NCBI GenBank assembly: GCA_022563885.1
Contig: JADFMM010000004.1
Span: forward strand, 1-64,000
Direction of reading: 5' to 3'
From: Planctomycetota bacterium
GTDB lineage: Bacteria; Planctomycetota; Phycisphaerae; Sedimentisphaerales; Anaerobacaceae
DNA length: 64,000 nucleotides
Below are positions 52,915 to 61,447 of this stretch, piece by piece; position 1 is the stretch's first letter, and every line of letters begins with the position of its first letter. The notes under the pieces were generated by a model, which had not been told where the DNA came from, did no database searches, and saw only the letters and a list, made by a program, of their open reading frames with translations. The translations under genes and the position numbers were made by a program.

Positions 52915-54204
52915 CTAATTCTCGGGCCAGGGGGTGTCATTCCGCAGGTATCCGCCGTCTGGGCCGTGGGAAAAGAAGGTGGAAATCAAGGGATGTGTGA
53001 TCGACTCGAGCGAATTGTCTGTTTTGATATTGGCGTGGGCAACATAGGTCACCTGGTCTGACTCATGAACCAGGACGTGATACCAGGGTTGCTCGCGTCG
53101 GGGCTGGGTTCGATTTCGGTAGTACCACGTATCGTCGGCTTGACATTCCATCGTGACGTTCACGATGAGACCATGATAGTCATACCGACGGTGCGTCATC
53201 ATCTGCCCGACGGAAAAAGGCGACAGAACCTTGCCCGCCTGTTTTTGGAGGGTCGTCTTTTCGGAAGGGCCTGCCGGCAGACGGTTCAACTGCTCGAACA
53301 ACTCCTTCAAGAACTCACCTTGTTCGTCATCCTCCTGGTCCTCGTAGGTACGAATGAGGTTGACCAGAAATCGTTGCACGATCGATGCCGGTGTGGCGGG
53401 CTCCTGCACAACTCTTTTAATCAGGTCGGATTTGAGTACCTTGTGCCGAAGTAAGTCCGCCTCCCGAATCAACAAGCCTCCGTTGAAGCAATCGACAAAG
53501 ACTCTGTCTCGACCCTGATAAAATCGGCTCAAGAAGTGACCGGGGAACTGACATCCCTCAATCGTCAGGCCGAGACGCCAACCCAGGAGCATGTAGACAC
53601 TGGTCAAGCTAATGGGAATGCCCTGCTTCTGCCGGAGGACGTAGGCTAGATTGCTGTTTTGTGGATTGTAGTAGTCCGATTCATTTCCATGGAACCCCCT
53701 CTCTTCAAAGAGGAAGCGGGCCAGGCGAATGGGATTCACCGGTCCATGGGCCTCTTGACATGCTTCGGCCAGTTTGTCGAGCAGTGGACCACAGGGTGTC
53801 TCTTCCCCGTCGGACCAGTCGTGCAGAAACCGAGACAGCAGAGTCAATCCGGATTCTAACTGCTGGTAGATCTGCGGTGATCCGTTTTGGCGCCCGAGTT
53901 GGCCAATCCATTCCGGCCATGCCTGCCTTAGGCACTCGCGCTTCTGGGCTGCTACGATGTCATCGACTTGCCTCTTTTGTATGGGATTCACCGAAAAAGG
54001 CAGGCGACTGAGTTCCTCCTGAAGTCCCAGTCTAAACGCGCTGAGTTCCTGAACCACGGTTGCCCTGACGCTGGGGGAGTCGTCATCCAGGAGTTTGACG
54101 AGGGCAGGTATCTCTTTTTTGGTCACCATTCCCCTAGCATACTCGATCTTGTCGGGTTGTATCCAATCAATCTCGACCGTCTGCCCGGAAACTGACGCCT
54201 GCAT
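52915..54204 (-). CDS. SirB1-type transglutaminase-like protein fused to an HspQ/YccV domain
   Basis: A 429-residue cytosolic protein. Residues about 26-110 contain helical repeat-like sequence (ALVKLLDDDSPSVRATVVQE). Residues about 150-290 match the SirB1/Transglut_core2 domain: HGPVNPIRLARFLFEERGFH, GIPISLTSVYMLLGWRLGL, GCQFPGHFLSRF and VFVDCFNGG. Residues about 325-400 match HspQ/YccV: FSVGQMMTHRRYDYHGLIVN and QPWYHVLVHESDQVTYVAHA. The same order of two domains occurs in the eukaryotic F-box protein FBXO21. The function is unknown. ATG 54204 is used; ATG 54129 is possible. It diverges from pyrC. Confidence 0.82.
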   Translation of the reverse strand: MQASVSGQTVEIDWIQPDKIEYARGMVTKKEIPALVKLLDDDSPSVRATVVQELSAFRLGLQEELSRLPFSVNPIQKRQVDDIVAAQKRECLRQAWPEWIGQLGRQNGSPQIYQQLESGLTLLSRFLHDWSDGEETPCGPLLDKLAEACQEAHGPVNPIRLARFLFEERGFHGNESDYYNPQNSNLAYVLRQKQGIPISLTSVYMLLGWRLGLTIEGCQFPGHFLSRFYQGRDRVFVDCFNGGLLIREADLLRHKVLKSDLIKRVVQEPATPASIVQRFLVNLIRTYEDQEDDEQGEFLKELFEQLNRLPAGPSEKTTLQKQAGKVLSPFSVGQMMTHRRYDYHGLIVNVTMECQADDTWYYRNRTQPRREQPWYHVLVHESDQVTYVAHANIKTDNSLESITHPLISTFFSHGPDGGYLRNDTPWPEN

Positions 54205-54314
54205 CTGTCGATTCTTCTTTCAATTCATGCCGGTTTTTGCTAGAAACCTGTGTCCTTGGGCCCCTTGCATCAAGGCAAGCGGATCGTGGTGACGTTGGTA
54301 AACATAGGCAGGAA

Positions 54315-55619
54315 ATGGAAGATCAGCTTCTGATCAAAAATGGTCGTGTGGTGGATCCGGCCAACAATGTAGATGAGGTGCTGGATGTGCTGATCGTGGC
54401 GGGACGCGTGGCGGAGGTGGGCCATGTCAGTCCGGCGGTTCAGAAGAGCGTTTCCCGCACCATTGATGCCAGAGACAAGCTGGTGACGCCCGGCTTGATC
54501 GACATGCACGTGCACTTCCGGGAGCCGGGGGATGAAGAGGAAGAGACCATCGCCAGTGGATCGGCCGCGGCAGTGGCTGCCGGGTTTACGTCTGTTGTCT
54601 GTATGCCCAATACCAACCCTGCCATTCAGTATGAGACGGATGTCGAATTCGTTCACCGCAAGGGTCGGCAGGCACGCAAGACCCATGTCTATGTGATGGG
54701 ATCGATCACTAAGGATCGTAAGGGCGAGGAACTGGCGGAAATGGGCATGATGGCCGAAGCCGGCGCGCTGGGATTTACGGATGATGGTCGGGGCGTGCAG
54801 GATCCGGCCGTGATGCGGCAGGCGATCAAGTATGCGGCTATGTTCGACACCGTGGTAGGACAGCATTGCCAGGACAATAGCTATGGCCGCGACGGCGTCA
54901 TGAATTCCGGCTACTCTTCCACCATCCTGGGGTTACCGGGCATGGACGTTCTCGGCGAGGAGGCCATGCTTTGGCGTGACATTCAATTGATCAAGGGTGC
55001 GAATGTGCGCTACCACGCCCAGCACCTTTCGACGGCCGGGGCGGTCGATTTGGTTCGGCAGGCCAAGGCCCAGTCTCTGCCGGTGACCTGCGAGGTGACG
55101 CCACACCACCTGCTGCTCACGGATGAGGCGGTTTCGGAGTATGACACGAACTACAAGGTGTGCCCACCCCTGCGAAAACAGCGCGACGTGGATGCGCTGC
55201 GCCAAGCAATCTCGGAAGGGGTGGTCGATGCTCTGGCGAGTGACCATGCGCCCCATCTGCAGAGTGAAAAAGAGCTGGAGTTTCTAGCGGCGCCCTTTGG
55301 CATCGCCTCTCTGGAATGTGCGTTGAGTCTCTACATCAAGGCTCTCATCGACACGGATGTCGTAGACTGGCCCGGACTCATTCGCATGATGGCGGTGAAT
55401 CCTGCCAATATCCTTGGCATTGATAAGGGTACGCTTTCCCGAGGCAAGCAGGCGGATGTCACCATAATCGATCCCAACGAGGAATACACCATCGATGTGA
55501 ATACCTTCCAATCGAAGAGTCGCAACTGCCCGTATCAAGGCTGGCGCGTACGGGGTCGGGTTGAACAGACCATCGTCGGTGGAGAGGTTCGATTCGAACG
55601 TTCTAAGGTATCCGTTTGA
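54315..55619 (+). CDS. pyrC: Dihydroorotase
   Basis: A 434-residue zinc amidohydrolase closing carbamoyl aspartate to dihydroorotate. The metal motif GLIDMHVHFREPGDEEEETI is near residue 55, CMPNTNPAI near 94, the carboxylated-lysine region near 150, HHLLLTDEAVSEYDTNYK near 263, and ALASDHAPH near 308. Length and the HxHxREPG motif indicate the PyrC type common outside enterobacteria. ATG 54315 has AGG just upstream. The YacP-like nuclease follows after 37 bp. Confidence 0.95.
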   Translation: MEDQLLIKNGRVVDPANNVDEVLDVLIVAGRVAEVGHVSPAVQKSVSRTIDARDKLVTPGLIDMHVHFREPGDEEEETIASGSAAAVAAGFTSVVCMPNTNPAIQYETDVEFVHRKGRQARKTHVYVMGSITKDRKGEELAEMGMMAEAGALGFTDDGRGVQDPAVMRQAIKYAAMFDTVVGQHCQDNSYGRDGVMNSGYSSTILGLPGMDVLGEEAMLWRDIQLIKGANVRYHAQHLSTAGAVDLVRQAKAQSLPVTCEVTPHHLLLTDEAVSEYDTNYKVCPPLRKQRDVDALRQAISEGVVDALASDHAPHLQSEKELEFLAAPFGIASLECALSLYIKALIDTDVVDWPGLIRMMAVNPANILGIDKGTLSRGKQADVTIIDPNEEYTIDVNTFQSKSRNCPYQGWRVRGRVEQTIVGGEVRFERSKVSV

Positions 55620-55656
55620 CGTGCAACCCGAGTTTTGTTGAAACCGGCTCTGACTC

Positions 55657-56133
55657 ATGCCCTATTTGATAGACGGCTACAACCTTTTGTGGGCGATTAA
55701 GAAAAACGATGAGCACTTCGAGCCGGTGGAAGATGCGGGCATGTGCGAGATGCTGAATCACTTTCTGCGCCAGATTGGCGATACGGGCGAGATCGTCTTT
55801 GACGGTGTGGGGCCGCCCGACAAGGGGCCGTTCAAGGGGCTGCCGCAGTTGCGGGTCCTGTTTTCGGGCCCAGGAGTCGAGGCGGACACGATCATCGAGG
55901 AAAAACTGATCGCCAGCCGGTCGCCGAAAAAGGTGCAGGTGGTGAGCAACGACCGGCGGGTGAGATACGCCTCCGAGAAATGCAAGGCCGTGACATGGTC
56001 GTCGGAGGCGTTCTGGCGGCGGGTCGAGTCCCAACTGAGTCGCAAGAGGCCGGCGCCGGAGCCACGCGGCAAGCGGGCGGGCATCACCGACACGGAAACG
56101 AAGACTTGGTTGAGGATGTTCAAACTTGACTAG
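55657..56133 (+). CDS. YacP-like NYN domain ribonuclease
   Basis: A 158-residue PIN/NYN-fold protein. PYLIDGYNLLWAIKKNDEHF at the N-terminus carries the first acidic residue. EIVFDGVGPPDKG near 44 and VEADTIIEEKLIAS near 75 supply others, and KVQVVSNDRRVRYASEKC near 92 completes the acidic site. Relatives such as Rae1 cleave mRNA on ribosomes. It lies 34 bp before the fused aroD-aroE gene and after pyrC, probably in the same transcript. Confidence 0.82.
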   Translation: MPYLIDGYNLLWAIKKNDEHFEPVEDAGMCEMLNHFLRQIGDTGEIVFDGVGPPDKGPFKGLPQLRVLFSGPGVEADTIIEEKLIASRSPKKVQVVSNDRRVRYASEKCKAVTWSSEAFWRRVESQLSRKRPAPEPRGKRAGITDTETKTWLRMFKLD

Positions 56134-56167
56134 TGCCCCCCCTGTCGAAAAGCTTTAATCAAACGCC

Positions 56168-57724
56168 ATGGCTAAGACAACTGTTCCGATCTCCGCTGCT
56201 ACTGTAGAGGGCGTCTTGGCCCAGGCTCGGCGGGCTATGTCTGCCGGGGCCGAGATGCTGGAGCTGCGAACCGACTACCTGGCAGGCCTGACCCTCGATA
56301 GGGCCGCGGCGGCCATAGGCGGTGTTAGAGCACTTCGCTCGCCGGCGATCCCTATGATAGTCACCTGTCGGGACGGCCGCGAGGGTGGCGTACACGGCTA
56401 CCCGGGGGCGCTACGAACGGCGGTCCTGCAGCAGGCCGTCCGATTGGGCGCGGCGTTCATTGATCTGGAGTTCGAGAACTTCCATGAGGACGAAACGAAA
56501 GAGGCGATTCTCTCGGCGCTGGCCGAGTCGTCTTACACCCGCTTGATTCTCTCCGCGCATAGCTTCGACGGACCCTTTGAAGATCTGGCCGCCCTCTGTG
56601 CCGACGTCCACATCGCCTGTCCGACCGCCGTTCCCAAACTCGTGTACCAGGCCAATCATATCAACGAGTGCTTTGCAGCATTTGACCTGCTGCACGAGGA
56701 AGATGAAGACATCATCGTGCTCTGCATGGGAGAGGCGGGACTGATCTCCAGAATCCTGGCCAACAAGGTGGGGAGCCTGGTCACGTTTGTCAGCCTGGAC
56801 GCGGACAGTGCCACCGCGTCGGGACAACTCACGATCGGCCAGTATCGAGACCTCTATCGGGCCGACAGTCTCGGTGAAAACACCGAGCTGTTTGGCGTTA
56901 TTGCCGATCCGGTGACACATTCGCTCAGTCCTGCCATACACAATGGCTGCTTCGGAGACCTGGAGATGGACAGGCTCTACCTGCCTCTCTGGGTAGCCGG
57001 TGGATCAAATGAACTGGCCACCTTCTTGAACAATGTGCAGTCGCGAGATTGGCTCCGCTTTCGCGGCTTCAGCGTGACCATCCCCCACAAACAGCATTGC
57101 CTCGACCACACCCGGAAGGCCCGGGGGGTCATAGAGCCCCTGGCAGAAAAGATAGGAGCGGCAAACACCTTGATCCGGTCAGGCGAGGGACGGCTTCACG
57201 CCTATAACACGGACTACGCCGGCGCCATGGCAACCATTCGGTCCACCCTGGGTGTGACGGAATCCGGCCTGAAGGGCGTGAGGGCTGCCTTGATCGGGGC
57301 GGGGGGCGTGGCCCGCGCCGTGACCGCGGGGCTGGTGGAAGCGGGCGCCCTGGTGACGATTTACAACCGTACGGCCTCCAAGGCCGAGGCCCTGGCGAGG
57401 GAATTCGACTGCCGCTGGGAGGAACTGAGCGCCTTGACGGAGGTCGAGGCCCAGCTGCTGATCAATTGCACCAGCCTTGGCATGTCCCCCCACGTCGATG
57501 CGATGCCGGTCCCCGCCGACGTGCTCAAACCGGGCATGGTCGTTTTTGATACGGTCTACAATCCGATCGAGACGCAACTACTGGCTCGGGCGAAGGCCCG
57601 GGGTTGCAAGACGATTGACGGTCTCTCCATGTTTGTCGGCCAGGCCATGGCCCAGTTCAAACTCTTCACAGGGTGCGAGGGGAACGCCGAGTTGATGCGA
57701 TCCATCGTGTGTGATTATCTTTAG
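56168..57724 (+). CDS. Bifunctional 3-dehydroquinate dehydratase (type I) / shikimate dehydrogenase
   Basis: A 518-residue fusion. Residues 1-230 are type I dehydroquinate dehydratase: AEMLELRTDYLAG near 29, IVTCRDGREGG near 64, the catalytic histidine in LILSAHSFDG near 125, and the Schiff-base lysine in VPKLVYQANHINE near 157. Residues about 240-518 are shikimate dehydrogenase: FGVIADPVTHSLSPAIHNGC, VTIPHKQHCLDH with the catalytic lysine, NTDYAGAMAT, and the NADP fold AALIGAGGVARAV. The enzyme performs steps three and four of the shikimate pathway. The same fusion order occurs in plants and some bacteria. Confidence 0.95.
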   Translation: MAKTTVPISAATVEGVLAQARRAMSAGAEMLELRTDYLAGLTLDRAAAAIGGVRALRSPAIPMIVTCRDGREGGVHGYPGALRTAVLQQAVRLGAAFIDLEFENFHEDETKEAILSALAESSYTRLILSAHSFDGPFEDLAALCADVHIACPTAVPKLVYQANHINECFAAFDLLHEEDEDIIVLCMGEAGLISRILANKVGSLVTFVSLDADSATASGQLTIGQYRDLYRADSLGENTELFGVIADPVTHSLSPAIHNGCFGDLEMDRLYLPLWVAGGSNELATFLNNVQSRDWLRFRGFSVTIPHKQHCLDHTRKARGVIEPLAEKIGAANTLIRSGEGRLHAYNTDYAGAMATIRSTLGVTESGLKGVRAALIGAGGVARAVTAGLVEAGALVTIYNRTASKAEALAREFDCRWEELSALTEVEAQLLINCTSLGMSPHVDAMPVPADVLKPGMVVFDTVYNPIETQLLARAKARGCKTIDGLSMFVGQAMAQFKLFTGCEGNAELMRSIVCDYL

Positions 57725-57813
57725 GCTCTGTCTGAAAACTCCATTGTCGGCCCGTCTTCGACCCTGAGGCTCAGACCCGAAGGGAAGCCAGCGGGAGTTT
57801 TCAGACAGAGCCT
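57723..57813. repeat. Inverted repeat element (AGGCTCTGTCTGAAAAC ends)
   Basis: AGGCTCTGTCTGAAAACTC at 57723-57741 is matched by its exact reverse complement at 57795-57813. The interior carries TTCGACCCTGAGGCTCAGAC and CCGAAGGGAAGC, also present at about 2205-2250. The repeat overlaps the last bases of the aroDE stop and ends just before the argG promoter. It may serve as a terminator-like hairpin, but it has no T-run. Confidence 0.75.
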
Positions 57814-57815
57814 CA

Positions 57816-57844
57816 TTGTCTTCGCCGGGGACTGTGTTTATAAT
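57816..57844 (+). promoter_or_regulatory. Promoter of argG
   Basis: TTGTCT at 57816-57821 and a perfect TATAAT at 57839-57844 are 17 bases apart, 41 bases upstream of the argG ATG. It begins directly after the inverted-repeat element. Confidence 0.6.
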
Positions 57845-57885
57845 CCCTGCGTTTAACGACCCACCCTTCTAGAAACTAAGACGCA

Positions 57886-59106
57886 ATGGCAAAGAAAGAA
57901 AAGATTGTCCTCGCCTACAGCGGGGGATTGGATACGAGTGTGATACTGCCCTGGTTGACAGAGACCTATGGCTACGAGGTGATTGCCTATGCCGCGGAAA
58001 TCGGCCAGGGCGATGAACTGGATGGCATCAAGCAGAAGGCCCTGGCCAGTGGGGCGAGCAAGTGCATCGTCCAGGATCTGCGTAAGGAATTCGTCGAAGA
58101 GTATCTGTGGCCCATGCTGAGGGCGGGGGCCGTCTACGAGAATGGTTACCTGCTGGGCACCAGCATCGCGCGGCCCCTGATTGCCAAGAAGCAAGTGGAA
58201 GTGGCGCATGCCCATGGGGCCACGGCTGTGGCCCACGGTGCCACGGGCAAGGGAAATGATCAAGTCCGCTTCGAGTTGACCTTCATGGCCTTGGATCCCT
58301 CGCTCAAAATCGTTGCCCCTTGGAAAGATCCCAAATTCGAACTGACCAGTCGCGAGGCTGCCGTCGATTACGCCAAGAAACGCAAGATCCCCATCGAGCA
58401 GACCAAGAAAAAGATCTACTCGCGAGATCGTAATCTCTGGCATATGAGCCATGAAGGGGCCGACCTGGAAGACCCTGCCAATGAACCGCAGGAACACCTC
58501 TTCGTCATGTCCCGTCCCGTCTCGAAGGCGCCTTCCAAGCCTGAGTACGTGACGGTTGGCTTCGATCGAGGGACGCCGGTGAAGCTCAATGGCAAACGCA
58601 TTTCGGGTGTCCGCATCATCGAAACCTTGAACGCCCTCGGCGGCAAGCATGCGGTCGGCCAGGTTGATCTGGTGGAAAACCGTCTGGTGGGCATGAAATC
58701 CAGAGGCGTATACGAGACACCCGGTGGCACGATCCTGATGACGGGCCACCGCGCCTTGGAGTCCCTCACCCTGGACCGTGAGACGGCCCATTACAAGCAG
58801 CAGGTGGCCTTGAAGTATGCAGAGATGGTATACAACGGACAGTGGTTCTGTCCCCTCCGCGAAGCCTTGGATGCCTTCGTGGCGTCTACTCAAAGGAATG
58901 TGACCGGTGACGTGACTTTGAAGCTGTACAAGGGGTGCTGCAGCACTGCATCGATCAAGAGTCCCAAGAGTCTCTATCAGGCCGATTTGGCCAGTTTTAC
59001 CATGGGCGCGGAGTATGATCCCACGGACGCGACCGGTTTCATCCGACTCTATGGTTTGCCCATGAAGGTGGCGGGCATCGTTGACCGAAAAGGTCGGAAG
59101 GAATAG
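57886..59106 (+). CDS. argG: Argininosuccinate synthase
   Basis: A 406-residue cytosolic enzyme making argininosuccinate from citrulline, aspartate and ATP. The ATP pyrophosphatase P-loop AYSGGLDTSV is at residues 10-19. TSIARPLIAKKQVEVAHAHG near 92, GATGKGNDQVRFELTFMALD near 119, and GVYETPGGTILMTGHRALE near 275 are standard. ATG 57886 lies 41 bases after a consensus-like promoter. argH is not adjacent, so the gene is apparently monocistronic. Confidence 0.97.
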   Translation: MAKKEKIVLAYSGGLDTSVILPWLTETYGYEVIAYAAEIGQGDELDGIKQKALASGASKCIVQDLRKEFVEEYLWPMLRAGAVYENGYLLGTSIARPLIAKKQVEVAHAHGATAVAHGATGKGNDQVRFELTFMALDPSLKIVAPWKDPKFELTSREAAVDYAKKRKIPIEQTKKKIYSRDRNLWHMSHEGADLEDPANEPQEHLFVMSRPVSKAPSKPEYVTVGFDRGTPVKLNGKRISGVRIIETLNALGGKHAVGQVDLVENRLVGMKSRGVYETPGGTILMTGHRALESLTLDRETAHYKQQVALKYAEMVYNGQWFCPLREALDAFVASTQRNVTGDVTLKLYKGCCSTASIKSPKSLYQADLASFTMGAEYDPTDATGFIRLYGLPMKVAGIVDRKGRKE

Positions 59107-59166
59107 TCAGCCTCGGTTCACGCTGAGTTCATACTTTCCGTCAATCCTGAACGCGACCTTAGATCC

Positions 59167-60306
59167 ATGGGAGTGATCGTGACAGTGCCGGATTGGATTT
59201 GCTTTCCACACGTGTTCGTATTGGGCTGCTGCATCGGCAGCTTCCTGAATGTGGTCATCTACCGTCTCCCTCGGGGGAAATCATTGGTCCGCCCCGGTTC
59301 CGCCTGTCCATCTTGTGAAACACCGATCCGCTTTTACGACAACCTTCCCTTGCTATCCTGGCTGATCCTGCGGGCCAGATGTCGCCATTGCCAAGCCCCG
59401 ATATCCGCCCGTTATTTTGTCATTGAGCTGCTGACGGGCCTGGTCTATTTGGGCCTCTTTGTCGCCTATTTTAGGATAGGCTCGAGGGAAGAGATGGTTC
59501 CCTTTCAGGAGGGCGGGTGGCTCGTGTATCTGTTGCACATCATCTTGTTGTCCGCGTTCATTGCGGCCTCTGCCATTGATTTGGAGTTGTGGATCATTCC
59601 ACTGGGTCTGTGTTGGTTCGTCACCGGCGCCGGCATCATCGGTTCGGCGGTCGGTGGACATCTGCTACCCTCAGGGAGCGGCCTTGTTTCGTCTGGACCG
59701 AGGGCGGGCGCCTGGGCCCTGGGCTCCCTGGTGGGGTGGGTGCTGGCCCTGGGTCTGCTGAAGGCGGGTTTTATCAAGCGGAGCTATGACTGGGAAGGAG
59801 ACGATGCGGCGCTGGGTGAGCCCCAGGAGGATGAGGATCACCCCGTCAACCATCGGCGGGAAGCGGGGCGGGAAACGATCTTTCTCCTGCCGATCCTGCT
59901 CTGCGGGGTGGGGACATGGTGGATCGTGGGGCGTGATGCCGGGTTCGGCAGTTGGTGGGCCGAGTCGCCCGTTGTGGCTGGATTAATGGGCAGTGTGGCG
60001 GGGTATTTTGTAGGGTGTGCCGTGGTGTGGTGCACCCGTATATTGGGCACCCTGGGCTTCGGCAAGGAGGCCATGGGATTGGGCGATGTTCACCTGATGG
60101 GGGCGGCCGGGGCGATTGTGGGCGGCAAGGCGGTTTTCATCGCCTTTTTCGTGGCCCCTTTTTTTGGTTTAGGGTGGGCCCTATTTCAGATGTTTTTTAG
60201 GAAAACCCGTCAAATTCCATATGGTCCCTTCTTGTCAATGGGGATCTTCGTCGTTATGATTTTCTTTGATTGGATAATGTACCGCCTGTACACATTCGGT
60301 GTTTGA
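59167..60306 (+). CDS. Prepilin peptidase (A24 family)
   Basis: A 379-residue polytopic inner-membrane protease that trims and often methylates type IV pilin-like proteins. GSFLNVVIYRLPRGKSLV near residue 24 and two CxxC pairs (CPSCETPI and CRHCQAPIS) form the N-terminal zinc/methylase region. The two catalytic aspartates are in SAIDLELWIIP (about 138) and GLGDVHLMGAAGAIVG (about 306). A charged insert (EDDEDH-like, near 215-240) enlarges it beyond the usual 250-290 residues. No pilin gene is adjacent. Confidence 0.92.
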   Translation: MGVIVTVPDWICFPHVFVLGCCIGSFLNVVIYRLPRGKSLVRPGSACPSCETPIRFYDNLPLLSWLILRARCRHCQAPISARYFVIELLTGLVYLGLFVAYFRIGSREEMVPFQEGGWLVYLLHIILLSAFIAASAIDLELWIIPLGLCWFVTGAGIIGSAVGGHLLPSGSGLVSSGPRAGAWALGSLVGWVLALGLLKAGFIKRSYDWEGDDAALGEPQEDEDHPVNHRREAGRETIFLLPILLCGVGTWWIVGRDAGFGSWWAESPVVAGLMGSVAGYFVGCAVVWCTRILGTLGFGKEAMGLGDVHLMGAAGAIVGGKAVFIAFFVAPFFGLGWALFQMFFRKTRQIPYGPFLSMGIFVVMIFFDWIMYRLYTFGV

Positions 60307-60349
60307 CAGATACAAACGTCTAGATTGAGAGACTATAAGGAGATAGTGA

Positions 60350-61003
60350 ATGCAATCCCTGTTCCAAAGGCGCACTTGTCTGCTGATGAGCGCAGCCGCG
60401 ATGATCCTGCTGCCCGGTTGCGTCAATTGGCAGCAGAAGTATGAGTATCTCAATGTGGAACTGGAGAATGCCAAGGGACGACTCTTGAAGTGCCACCAGG
60501 ACAGGCAACAGCTCTCAGGGCGGATTTCTGAGGACCAGCGGACGATCGAAGAACTCACCAGACAAATCGAAGAGTTGAACCGCACCCCTGCGCAGGCGAC
60601 CCGTTTTGACGGATTGGATGTTGCCTTTGACCCCTCCAGGGGGACCATCACCGTGACATTGCCCAATACCATCCTCTTTGCTTCGGGCAAGGCGGTCTTG
60701 AAGCGAGGGATGCCGGAACTGGATCACGTGGTGTCGGTGCTGAAGAGCAACTACCCGAGTAGAAAAGTAGATGTGGTGGGTCATACGGATACGGATCCCA
60801 TCAAAAAGTCGGGTTGGAAGGACAATTGGGAGCTTTCGGCGGAGCGGGCCTTGGCCGTCACTCGCTACCTTGTCAAGCAAGGCGTCCCCAGCAGGCTGGT
60901 CCGGGCCTGTGGTGCCGGCTCCGCCCGCCCCGTGGCGGCCAACTCCGGTGCGGCAAGTAAGGCCAAGAATCGCCGCGTTGAAATCGTGGTGTATCTGAAA
61001 TAG
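60350..61003 (+). CDS. OmpA-family peptidoglycan-associated lipoprotein
   Basis: A 217-residue protein with a lipoprotein signal (AAMILLPGC, lipidated C24). A coiled-coil region covers residues 30-80 (LENAKGRLLKCHQDRQQLSG). The OmpA C-terminal domain begins near 95: ILFASGKAVLKRGMPELDHV, VVGHTDTDPI near 142, and SAERALAVTRYLVKQGV near 162. It probably links the outer membrane to peptidoglycan. AAGGAG lies nine bases before ATG 60350. A hairpin terminator follows. Confidence 0.92.
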   Translation: MQSLFQRRTCLLMSAAAMILLPGCVNWQQKYEYLNVELENAKGRLLKCHQDRQQLSGRISEDQRTIEELTRQIEELNRTPAQATRFDGLDVAFDPSRGTITVTLPNTILFASGKAVLKRGMPELDHVVSVLKSNYPSRKVDVVGHTDTDPIKKSGWKDNWELSAERALAVTRYLVKQGVPSRLVRACGAGSARPVAANSGAASKAKNRRVEIVVYLK

Positions 61004-61113
61004 TTTTACCGTGTCCGGTTCGGTTCTCGGTCACACATCGATCGTTGTCGTCATCAGAAACTGTGAATAGCCTCCGCAAGGTTGTCGATGACGACAACGA
61101 CAAAAACCCTAGG

Positions 61114-61148
61114 GCAAGCGATCACGTGTTCGTCGCTTGCTCTTTTTT
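61114..61148 (+). terminator. Rho-independent terminator after the OmpA gene
   Basis: GCAAGCGA at 61114-61121 pairs with TCGCTTGC at 61133-61140, followed by TCTTTTTT. It is 110 bases downstream of the stop. Confidence 0.75.
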
Positions 61149-61185
61149 ATTGCCAAGGGTACTATGAACGACGGTGAGTTGAACC

Positions 61186-61372
61186 TTAGGGATCGGCAAG
61201 AAATCAAGTTGGACAATTCGGGGTACAAGTGTGCCCCATATTGGGTCGCGCCCGATTGAGCGAAACCACAGGCGTAGAGGTCCTACGTCGCGGATTTCGC
61301 GATTGAGAAGCGATCAAAGATGGGGTGCAATTGGGCATTCAAAAGTCCAAGTTATTCCTTGCCGTTCCCTTA
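61186..61372 (+). mobile_element. MITE-like element, full-length copy E
   Basis: A full copy with TTAGGGATCGGCAAGAAATC at the left and TTCCTTGCCGTTCCCTTAG at the right, flanked by CTTAG on both sides. The core (GGGTCGCGCCCGATTGAGCG, then GCGATTGAGAAGCGATC) is conserved. Confidence 0.85.
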
Positions 61373-61447
61373 GCCATGCTGAGTAGCCTGCAACGATTGA
61401 AAGTCTCTTAGCGACACGGGCCTTGTTTTGATCGAAGGGGATCCCTA

